Both the position numbers and the translations under genes were made by a program. From contig JAEXGP010000112.1 of the NCBI GenBank assembly GCA_023450775.1, positions 1 through 37,663 of the forward strand: a stretch of DNA of 37,663 bases. Direction: 5' to 3'. This stretch comes from Actinomycetes bacterium. GTDB taxonomy: Bacteria; Actinomycetota; Acidimicrobiia; Acidimicrobiales; Microtrichaceae. Positions 31,563 to 37,663 of the stretch are shown here, piece after piece (position 1 is the stretch's first letter; the number at the start of each line of letters is the position of its first letter). The notes beneath the pieces were generated by a model. That model had not been told where the DNA came from. It saw nothing but the letters and a program-made list of their open reading frames with translations, and ran no database searches.

Positions 31563-32735
31563 TCAGGGCTTCTCGTTGCTGACGATCCACATGGCGTAGA
31601 ACTGCGCCGCACCGCCGTAGGCGTGGCCGAGCGCCAGACGGGCACCGTCCACCTGGTGGTCGCCGGCCTGGCCCCGCACCTGCATGGCCGCCTCGCCGAA
31701 GCGGATCATGCCGGAGGCACCGATCGGGTTGGTCGACAGCACGCCGCCCGAGCAGTTGACGGGCAGATCGCCGGTCATGGCGGTGGCGCCCGACTCGGTC
31801 ATCTTCCACCCCTCGCCCTCCTCGGCGAAGAGCAGGCCCTCCATCCACATGGGCTCGTACCAGGAGAACGGCACGTAGATCTCGGCCACGTCGATCTGCT
31901 CGCGCGGATTCGTGATCCCGGCCTGCCGGTACACGTCCGCAGCGCAGTCCAGGCTCGCCTGGGGGCGCACCTGGTCGCGACCCGACGCCGTCGCCGGCTC
32001 GGATCGCATGGCCGTGCCCAGGATCCACGCCGGCGGGGTGCCCGTGGCGGCCTGCGCGGCCTCGGCCGCCTTCTCGCCGCCGAGCACCATCGCGAACGCT
32101 CCGTCCGAGCTGGGGCACGTCTCCGCGTACCGGATCGGCTCCCACAGCATGAACGACTCCTTGATCGAGTCGTACGTGATGTCGGGCTCGTGCAGGTGCG
32201 CGTAGGGGTTCTTCAGCGCGTTCAGGCGGTCCTTGAGGGCCACCAGGATCCCGATGTCGTCGGGCGCTCCCGATCGGCGCATGTACTCGCGGATGAACGG
32301 GGCGAAGTAGCCGCCCGCGCCCGCCACCAGCTGCTGCTGGAAGGGGATCGGGAACGACAGCGCCCACATGGCCTCGGACACCGACTGCTGCTGCCACCCG
32401 ATCGTGAGGACCCGCTCGTGCACGCCGGACTCCACGTGGGAGGCCGCCACGATCGCGGTCGACCCGCCCACCGAACCGGCGGTGTGCACCCGGAACAGCG
32501 GCTTGCCGACGGCGCCGAGGGCCTCGGCCAGGTACGGCTCCGGCATCATGATGCCCTCGAAGAAGTCGGGCGCCTTGCCCACGACGACGGCGTCGATGTC
32601 GTCCATCGTCAGCTGCGCGTCCTCGAGCGCACGGTAGGCGGCCTCACGGAGGAGGCCCGGCAGGGAGACGTCGCCCCGGACCGCGGAGTACTTGGTCTGA
32701 CCGACGCCGATGACGGCAACGCGGTTGGCACCCAT
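31563..32735 (-). CDS. thiolase-like lipid-transfer protein, Ltp3-like
   Basis: Protein of 390 residues. Thiolase fold (RVAVIGVGQTKYS start, AETCPSSDGAFAMVL, NCSGGVLSTNPIGASG, GHAYGGAAQ) but the usual nucleophile Cys position reads TAGSVGGSTA, without Cys. Similar non-thiolytic proteins pair with DUF35 partners to cleave steroid side chains by retro-aldol reaction (Ltp2 type). Length and neighbours fit mycobacterial Ltp3 (Rv3523). ATG 32735 overlaps the upstream stop (TGATG), and GGAGG stands 7 bases before it; a GTG at 32738 is the alternative. Last gene of the KstR-controlled operon. Confidence 0.85.
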   Translation of the reverse strand: MGANRVAVIGVGQTKYSAVRGDVSLPGLLREAAYRALEDAQLTMDDIDAVVVGKAPDFFEGIMMPEPYLAEALGAVGKPLFRVHTAGSVGGSTAIVAASHVESGVHERVLTIGWQQQSVSEAMWALSFPIPFQQQLVAGAGGYFAPFIREYMRRSGAPDDIGILVALKDRLNALKNPYAHLHEPDITYDSIKESFMLWEPIRYAETCPSSDGAFAMVLGGEKAAEAAQAATGTPPAWILGTAMRSEPATASGRDQVRPQASLDCAADVYRQAGITNPREQIDVAEIYVPFSWYEPMWMEGLLFAEEGEGWKMTESGATAMTGDLPVNCSGGVLSTNPIGASGMIRFGEAAMQVRGQAGDHQVDGARLALGHAYGGAAQFYAMWIVSNEKP

Positions 32736-33796
32736 CACTCACCCTCCAGGACGCACACGAGGTTCTGCTGCAGGAGCTGGCCACCGGTGGCGTGCGCGAC
32801 GCCCCGCCCGGCGGAGCCGGCCGAGATGCGGTCCGACACCTCGGCGATGCGGATCAGTCCCGCTGCCAGCATCGGGTTGGCGGCCAGCGGACCGCCGGAC
32901 GGGTTGATCTCGACGTCGTCGCCGAGCCCGAGCTCCGAGGCCACGATCGCCTCCTGGAACGTGAACGGCGCGTGCAGCTCCGCCACGTCCACGGCGCCGC
33001 CGGCCACGCCGGCCTTCTCCGCTGCCCGGGCGATCGACGGGGCGACCGTCAGGTCGCGGGCGCCGATGTTGTGGCTGTCGATCCGGTGGTCGATCCCCCG
33101 GATCCAGGCCGGACGGTCGTTCCACTCGCGGGCCTTGTCACCGGCCGCCAGCACGACCGCGACGCCGCCGTCGGAGATCGGCGGCAGGTCGTGCTTGCGC
33201 AGCGGGTCGCTGAAGTACGGGGCGGCGAGCAGCTCGTCCACCGACGGCGAACCGGTCACCTGCGCCTTGGGGTTGGACTCCGCCGCGGTGCGGTTGCGGT
33301 GCGCGATCTGCGCCATCTGCTCGGCGGTGATCGTGCCGGCGTCGAGCATGGCCCGTGCCTGGAGGCCGGCGAAGGCCACCGAGTCGGGCCACAGCGGGCC
33401 GTAGTAGTAGGGGTCGAGGCCCCGGCTCATCACGTTCGGCAGGTCGCCCGGCGAGGCCTTGGAGTAGCTGTAGACCAGCGCCGTGTCGGCGTGACCGGCC
33501 TGGATCTTCAGCCACGCCTCGTACAGCGCCCAGGCGCCGTCCATCTCCACGTGGCTCTCGACGATCGGTGGATAGGCGCCGACCGCGTCCAGCGTCATCA
33601 CGAAGCTGAAGGCCTGACCGGCCAGGTAGTCGGAGCTGCCGGAGCAGGTGAAGTCGATGTTCTCGATGCCACCGACCCGGTCGAGGACCTCGCGGATGAC
33701 CGGCTGGATCATCTCGACCTCGTTGGTGGCCGTCGCGGCGCGCCGGTGCTTCGTCTGGGCGGTCGCGACGACGGCGACGTCTCGTGCGGGCGCCAT
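32735..33796 (-). CDS. thiolase-like lipid-transfer protein, Ltp4-like
   Basis: Protein of 353 residues, a degenerate thiolase: ESHVEMDGAWALYEAW stands where the active Cys would be, and NPSGGPLAANPMLAAG lacks the later Cys. It therefore cannot be a normal thiolase. Size and place beside the Ltp3-like gene match Ltp4 (Rv3522), needed with Ltp3 for C24-branched sterol side chains in rhodococci. It likely forms a complex with the DUF35 proteins. Start ATG 33796 overlaps the preceding stop; GTG 33799 is possible. Confidence 0.85.
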   Translation of the reverse strand: MAPARDVAVVATAQTKHRRAATATNEVEMIQPVIREVLDRVGGIENIDFTCSGSSDYLAGQAFSFVMTLDAVGAYPPIVESHVEMDGAWALYEAWLKIQAGHADTALVYSYSKASPGDLPNVMSRGLDPYYYGPLWPDSVAFAGLQARAMLDAGTITAEQMAQIAHRNRTAAESNPKAQVTGSPSVDELLAAPYFSDPLRKHDLPPISDGGVAVVLAAGDKAREWNDRPAWIRGIDHRIDSHNIGARDLTVAPSIARAAEKAGVAGGAVDVAELHAPFTFQEAIVASELGLGDDVEINPSGGPLAANPMLAAGLIRIAEVSDRISAGSAGRGVAHATGGQLLQQNLVCVLEGE

Positions 33797-34371
33797 CACA
33801 TGTGTCCCTTCAACTGCTCGGCGGGCACATCGGGCTCGTCGATCGGCCGCCAGTACCGGATGTTCTCCATGGACGTGGTGAGCTGGTCGTCGTCCACCCA
33901 GACCGGCTCCACCCGCATGCCGATGCGGACCTTGTCGTAATCGATCTCGCCGACCGTGCCGTAGAGCGACACGGCGGCGCCGTCGCAGAGGAACAGGCCC
34001 GACACGAACGGCGTGGGCGGGGCGTTGACGCCGAAGCCGATGTGCACCACGCAGAACGACGTGATCGTGGCCTTGGGCCCGATCTCGACCGTCTCGCTCA
34101 TGACCTCGCCGGTCACCGGCGACACGCCCCGGGAACCGACGTAGACCTCGCCGGTGCTCGGGCAGCGCTCACCCAGGATCTTCTTCTCCTTGAGGCCCCG
34201 CAGGAAGCGGGTCTGCGCCAGGCCGGGCGTGTAGTCGTAGACCATCGCGGCCGGCATGCGCAGGCGCTGGACCGGCTCGTCCACGCTCGCGTTCGGCACC
34301 GTGGGCTGCGGCTGGCTCCAGAGGCCGCCGGGCAGCGTGGAGATGCTGCGGTCCCCCTCGGGCGTGCTCAT
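33796..34371 (-). CDS. DUF35 OB-fold, acyl-CoA-associated protein (second of pair)
   Basis: Protein of 191 residues from ATG 34371, overlapping the upstream stop by 4 bases (ATGA). Contains FLRGLKEKKILGERCPSTGEVYVGSRGVSPVTGE and then an OB-fold barrel (TSFCVVHIGF, FVSGLFLCDGA, IGMRVEPVW). In DUF35 proteins the first part is a zinc ribbon, but here only one Cys remains of the expected four, so zinc is doubtful. DUF35 proteins dock on thiolase-like partners and help bind acyl-CoA steroid substrates. Confidence 0.85.
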   Translation of the reverse strand: MSTPEGDRSISTLPGGLWSQPQPTVPNASVDEPVQRLRMPAAMVYDYTPGLAQTRFLRGLKEKKILGERCPSTGEVYVGSRGVSPVTGEVMSETVEIGPKATITSFCVVHIGFGVNAPPTPFVSGLFLCDGAAVSLYGTVGEIDYDKVRIGMRVEPVWVDDDQLTTSMENIRYWRPIDEPDVPAEQLKGHM

Positions 34372-34832
34372 GCTGCGTCTCCGATCAGCTCGAAGCAGGC
34401 GATGTCGGTGATGTTGCCCTCGGTCTCCTCGGCCCAGCGGATGCGGACGCGGGCACCGGAGCTCACGGCGTCGGGTCCGGGGGCGTCGATCACGTGGAGC
34501 ATGGCGGTGTCGGCGCCGTCGAGCTGGATCAGCGCGAGCGCATGGGGCCGATCGAGCGGCTGGTTCTCGCGGACCTCGGCGACCCAGCTCCACGAGGTGA
34601 CGGTCCCCTCGCTGCCGATCTCGACCATGTCGGTGAGCGGCACGCCGGTCGTGGGGTCGTACTCCACCGGCGGGCACACGACCTTGCCGTCGGCGCCCTT
34701 GATGCCGAGCACGCGGCGGTCGCGCAGGCCGGTGAGGAAGGCACCGATCACGGGTCCGGTGGTGCGCATGAACCCGTACTCGATGGTCAGCGGGGCGTGG
34801 AGGAGATCTCCCCCCGCCTGGGAATCGTTCAC
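34368..34832 (-). CDS. DUF35 OB-fold protein (first gene of the operon)
   Basis: Protein of 154 residues from GTG 34832. FLTGLRDRRVLGIKGADGKVVCPPVEYDPTTG is the linker/zinc-ribbon part with a single Cys, then an OB barrel (VTSWSWVAEV, HALALIQLDGA, VRIRWAEE). Together with the following DUF35 gene it totals about 345 residues; Rv3521 in mycobacteria is one protein of about 300 residues, so this may be the same function split in two. A G-rich ribosome site lies about 6 bases upstream, and a KstR-like operator 66 bases upstream. Confidence 0.83.
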   Translation of the reverse strand: MNDSQAGGDLLHAPLTIEYGFMRTTGPVIGAFLTGLRDRRVLGIKGADGKVVCPPVEYDPTTGVPLTDMVEIGSEGTVTSWSWVAEVRENQPLDRPHALALIQLDGADTAMLHVIDAPGPDAVSSGARVRIRWAEETEGNITDIACFELIGDAA

Positions 34833-34897
34833 GTGTGACCCCCCGGGGTGTGTGGACGGAACGTCGACCCCGGGCCGGCCGGGGACGCCGGCGGCAG

Positions 34898-34915
34898 ACT
34901 AGAACACGTTCCAGT
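34898..34915. promoter_or_regulatory. KstR-like operator upstream of the DUF35/Ltp operon
   Basis: ACTAGAACACGTTCCAGT differs from a perfect palindrome at two positions and keeps TnnAACnnGTTnnA. On the minus strand TAGTCT (34901-34896) fits a -10 box overlapping its edge, as at the Rieske promoter. It should control the four-gene operon below; the amidotransferase stop lies 42 bases away on the other side. Confidence 0.8.
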
Positions 34916-34956
34916 TCGCTGCGAGTCGATCGCGAGGGGTTCGGGAGGCCCCGGTT

Positions 34957-35652
34957 TCAGCCTGCGAACCGCCGCACCAGGCGCCGGGCCCGGGCCGCGG
35001 CGTCGGCGTGGTGGACGTCGGCTGCGTCCATCAGCGCGGCGGCGTCGAGCCCCGCGTCGACGAGCTGGTCGAGGTCGTCGACGATCCAGCCCTCGAGCAC
35101 CGAGCGGTCCGCCTCGGGGTGGAACTGCAGGCCCAGGTGCGGACCGGCGGCGAACGCCTGGGCGCCGGCCGCGCTGCGGGCCAGCTCGGTGGCAGCCGGC
35201 GGGACCGTGAAGGCGTCGAAGTGCCACTGCAGCCACGGGCCCGTCTCGATGCCCGCGGCCGTCCCCTCCGGGTTGACGTCGACCGGGAACCAGCCGATCT
35301 CGGGATGCTCGGTCCGCCCGACCGTGCCGCCGAGCGCGGTCGCCAGGATCTGGCCGCCGAAGCACAGCCCGAGGACCGGGACCCCGGCCGCGTCGGCCCG
35401 GCGGAGGAACGCGACCTCGGGCTCCACCCAGTGCGCGACGGCGGGGTCGTCGACCGACCACCGCGAGCCGAACAGCACGACCCGGTCGAAGCCGGTCGGG
35501 TCGGGGAAGTCGGGCGAGCCGATCGGGCTGCCCGGGCCGTCGCACACCTGGTGGACCGCGACGTCCGCGCCGATCTCGCCGAAGGCCCGGCCGACGTGGC
35601 CGTCACCCGAGTTGGCGTCGTGGTGCACGAACAGGACCCGCACGGGGGCCAC
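34957..35652 (-). CDS. class I glutamine amidotransferase-like protein
   Basis: Protein of 231 residues from GTG 35652 (GTG 35643, starting RVLFVHHD, is as good). VLGLCFGGQ holds the nucleophile Cys97, and LQFHPE at 176-180 gives the His and Glu of the triad. It resembles stand-alone GMP-synthase-like amidotransferases; the acceptor is unknown. It precedes the KstR operator and is not obviously part of the sterol unit. Confidence 0.87.
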   Translation of the reverse strand: MAPVRVLFVHHDANSGDGHVGRAFGEIGADVAVHQVCDGPGSPIGSPDFPDPTGFDRVVLFGSRWSVDDPAVAHWVEPEVAFLRRADAAGVPVLGLCFGGQILATALGGTVGRTEHPEIGWFPVDVNPEGTAAGIETGPWLQWHFDAFTVPPAATELARSAAGAQAFAAGPHLGLQFHPEADRSVLEGWIVDDLDQLVDAGLDAAALMDAADVHHADAAARARRLVRRFAG

Positions 35653-35679
35653 TCTCGCGCGGGAGGCGCCGCCGTCCGC

Positions 35680-36669
35680 TCAGCGCACCTGGCCGGAGTT
35701 TGGCGCGACCTGCATCGACGACGTGTCGACGGCGACCAGATCGGTCCCCTTGATCGTCCCGAGCGTCCGCAGGTCGTCGTTGTCGAAGCGGTCGTCCGGC
35801 GTCCCCGACAGGTACCAGGCCGACCCGTTGTCCGCGAGCACCATGCCGTGCACCTTCAGGGCCTCCGCCACGACCCGGGCCTGGGAGCCGAGCCGCGACG
35901 TGTCGAAGTCCGCCCGCAGGCGGAACCAGGCCCCCATGGGCGGTGCCGTCGCCGCCGAGGTGGACCCGGCCTGGTGTCGCGCCGGCCAGAGGTACGACCG
36001 CTGCGTCGTCGGCGCCGTGAAGCGGATGGCGTGGTCGATGCGTCCGGCCGCCACCTCCTCGTAGCGCACGAGGCCCGGGAGGATCGGCAGACCCGCGGCG
36101 TCGGCCGAGGTCCAGCCCGCCGGACGCAGCGCGTTCGACCGCAGGTCCCACGTGGCGCCCGAGCCCGCGGTCCAGCCGCCGTCGCCGCGACGGGTGGCGT
36201 CGAACAGCTCGTACAGGCGGCAGGTCGAGTCGTCCACGACGATCACGTGGTGGTCGCTGCCGTGCTCCACCGGCGCGTCGGCGGGCACGGGGTACGGCCC
36301 GGGATCGCTCTCGTCGCCGTAGTCGAACGTCACCGGCACCGGGGCCTGACCGGCGCCGACACGGGTGAACGGGATGCCGATGGGCCCGCCCTCCCACAGC
36401 CCGGCACCGAAGTCGGCCTTGAGGCCGCGGGTCGCCCCGATCGTGGTGCGCCAGTCGTCGGAGCGGGCGTGCACCGCCAGCCCGGACACGTCCGCGTGCC
36501 AGAAGCTGTCGGCCGGGAACAGCGGGCACGGCCCGATCGTGGGGCTCGACGGCCGGGTCGTGCCCGGCGCGCCGGGTCCCGCCGGCGCGCACGACGCCAG
36601 GAGCAGGGCCGCACCCGCCATCGCCGCGACGAGGCCGGCGGGTCGGCGGAACGGTCGGCGCGCGGTCAT
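35680..36669 (-). CDS. secreted lipoprotein of unknown conserved family
   Basis: Protein of 329 residues from ATG 36669; lipobox LLLASC at about 22-27. The mature part is dense in conserved-looking motifs: CPLFPADSFWHADVSGLAVH, FDYGDESDPGPYPVP, HVIVVDDSTCRLYELFDA, WTAGSGATWDLRSNALRPAG, LPILPGLVRYEEV, HAIRFTA, YLWPARHQAG, GMVLADNGSAWYLSG. I recognise it as a family seen in many soil bacteria but know no function; the closing ADNGS-WY segment and repeated aromatic residues suggest a sugar- or polymer-binding barrel. It lies 40 bases after the damaged SGNH gene. Confidence 0.75.
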   Translation of the reverse strand: MTARRPFRRPAGLVAAMAGAALLLASCAPAGPGAPGTTRPSSPTIGPCPLFPADSFWHADVSGLAVHARSDDWRTTIGATRGLKADFGAGLWEGGPIGIPFTRVGAGQAPVPVTFDYGDESDPGPYPVPADAPVEHGSDHHVIVVDDSTCRLYELFDATRRGDGGWTAGSGATWDLRSNALRPAGWTSADAAGLPILPGLVRYEEVAAGRIDHAIRFTAPTTQRSYLWPARHQAGSTSAATAPPMGAWFRLRADFDTSRLGSQARVVAEALKVHGMVLADNGSAWYLSGTPDDRFDNDDLRTLGTIKGTDLVAVDTSSMQVAPNSGQVR

Positions 36670-36709
36670 GGCCGTGCATCGACCGGACGGCGCCCGCAAC
36701 TTGAGCGGC

Positions 36710-37451
36710 TCAGGGACCGTGCACCAGCGCGTCCAGCTGCGGGGAGCGGCAGTCGGCGAACGCGCGGTAGCCCGCGTCGTTCAGGTGGTGCCGGTCGGGC
36801 GTGATGGCGTCGGCCCAGGTCCAGTACTCCGCCCGGAGCATCTCCGGCGTCACCCCCGGGGCCCGGAGCACGTCGTTGCAGTCGATGACCGCGACGAGGT
36901 TGCCCGGTGTCCCGACGAACCCGTTCACGACGAGCCGGCTGTCGTAGCGGAGGTCGTACGTCGCCGTGACCGAGACCGCCCACGGCGTGATCGGGAGCCA
37001 GACCGCGGCCACGCCCCCGCGCGGCGAGCTCGGCGTCGAGCGCGGTCATCGCCGCGGTCAGCGGCGCCGGCGACTGCCCGACCGACAGGTCGTTGGTGCC
37101 GCCGGACAGGACGACCAGACCCACGTCGTCCTCACACGCGTCGAGCTGCGCGAGCAGCCGCTCGGAGATGCTGAAGCTGGTCGACGGGTCGCCGGTGGCC
37201 GGCTGCGTGAAGCCCGCACCGCCCCGGGCGTTGTTGACGGTGACGGTCCCGTCGGGGAACGACAGGTGCTGCGTCCACATGCCGGCGATCGAGTCGCCGG
37301 CGACCACGACGGTGTCGGGGCCTCGATGCGGGCAGACGGTCGGTGGCGACCGGTTGACACCGCTCCCGCCGCTGATGCCCGGTTGGGTTCAGCCGGCGCC
37401 GACGAGGGCCAGGCAGATGGCGGTCGCGACCGCCCAAGGCTTCGGGTGCAC
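36710..37451 (-). pseudogene. SGNH/GDSL hydrolase lipoprotein with in-frame TGA and a frameshift
   Basis: GTG 37451 has GGAGGAGAGG before it and gives a 20-residue signal sequence (HPKPWAVATAICLALVGAG) that ends in TGA at 37391-37389. In the same frame the protein goes on: TQPGISGGSG, CPHRGPDTVVVAGDSIAGMW (SGNH block I), LVVLSGGTNDLS (block III, GxND). At a run of five C (37014-37018) the frame must shift by one base to continue as VAAVWLPITPWAVS and DRHHLNDAGYRAF (block V, DxxH), ending at 36710. The TGA falls exactly where a lipobox Cys (TGC) would be. Two lesions point to decay, or to sequence error. An intact form would be a secreted esterase/lipase. Confidence 0.75.
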
Positions 37452-37515
37452 GATGGTCCTCTCCTCCGCATCGTGAGCGCCCCTCTCGGTTGTGGCTCAG
37501 AGCATACGACTCGGC

Positions 37516-37663
37516 TCAGAACCGGTGCGCACGTGCCGGGAAGCTCGGCAGCAGCGCCCGGAACGAGCGGGCCCGGACGCACCCGGCCCACACACCGGCG
37601 CCGTACGCGGCGTCGTCGAGCACGGCGAGCCCCGCCACCGAGGCCAGCTCCGCGGGGCCGAGC
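37516..37663 (-). CDS. C-terminal end of a probable glycosyltransferase, truncated by window edge
   Basis: The minus-strand frame enters from the right edge (first full codon at 37662) and ends at TGA 37518-37516 after 48 codons: AGLAVLDDAAYGAGVWAGC then VRARSFRALLPSF. The LDDxAYGxGVW-x-GC pattern near a C-terminus resembles family 2 glycosyltransferases of actinobacteria, including the mycofactocin-associated MftF type. Too little is present for a firm call. Confidence 0.45.
   Translation of the reverse strand, partial: LGPAELASVAGLAVLDDAAYGAGVWAGCVRARSFRALLPSFPARAHRF

Noticed and set aside
37389..37391. Selenocysteine at the in-frame TGA of the SGNH gene
   Set aside because: No hairpin of the SECIS type was recognised after it, and the residue would be the lipobox position, where selenocysteine is not known; a second lesion in the same gene favours decay or error.
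1..37663. CRISPR arrays, tRNA or rRNA genes, insertion sequences, phage genes
   Set aside because: Looked for on both strands; no spaced direct repeats, tRNA-like cloverleaf, transposase or integrase frames were recognised.

Overview
High-GC DNA from an actinomycete. The GC-rich third codon positions, many GTG starts, a DUF222/HNH (13E12-type) protein, TANNNT -10 boxes placed just before start codons, and steroid-type genes under KstR-like operators all fit Actinomycetota. The mix suggests Acidimicrobiia (an Iamia- or Ilumatobacter-like relative), but that placement is inference. I see no rRNA, tRNA, CRISPR array, insertion sequence or prophage, and no gene-free stretch longer than about 225 bases.

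Layout. (1) 1-1831, plus strand: the 3' end of an M1 aminopeptidase and a secondary calcineurin-type phosphoesterase. (2) 8294-1892, minus strand: a run of SDR, 3Fe-4S ferredoxin, FAD ferredoxin reductase, YhhN/lysoplasmalogenase-like membrane protein, M20D amidohydrolase, adenosine-deaminase-family enzyme and HSL-type esterase, partly with touching or overlapping genes. (3) 8447-14075: lipoproteins, a PH-like membrane protein, a DHFR/RibD-like reductase and a small MTHFR-fold protein. (4) 14301-20691, plus strand: a large LAL/LuxR ATPase regulator followed by two alpha/beta hydrolases, an MBL-fold hydrolase and a third, lipoprotein, alpha/beta hydrolase. Two copies of a spaced inverted repeat, GGACTAC-N9-GTGGTCC, lie just upstream of the first two hydrolases and are the best candidate operators for the adjacent regulator. 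(5) 20931-25943: an APH(6)-like kinase, a hydrolase-cyclase fusion with a degenerate hydrolase nucleophile, a 64-residue membrane peptide, a DUF222/HNH protein and a GNAT enzyme. An 18-bp sequence with a GTGAG-TT-CTCAC palindrome occurs identically at both ends of the cyclase plus small-protein unit. (6) 25962-29512: histidine phosphatase, lipoprotein, small HNH nuclease, HTTM-like membrane protein and partner.

(7) 29588-34915 is the clearest metabolic block: a Rieske oxygenase and a four-gene minus-strand operon (two DUF35 OB-fold proteins and two cysteine-less thiolase-like proteins), each preceded by an 18-bp KstR-like palindrome. This resembles the mycobacterial Rv3521-Rv3526 region (DUF35, ltp4, ltp3, kshA) and points to sterol degradation, probably aldolytic side-chain cleavage. 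(8) 34957-37663: a class I glutamine amidotransferase, a secreted lipoprotein of unknown function, an SGNH hydrolase with an in-frame TGA and a frameshift, and the last 48 codons of a probable glycosyltransferase. A second frameshift sits in a membrane protein at 30721-31537. Together these are either real gene decay or base-level errors in the assembly.
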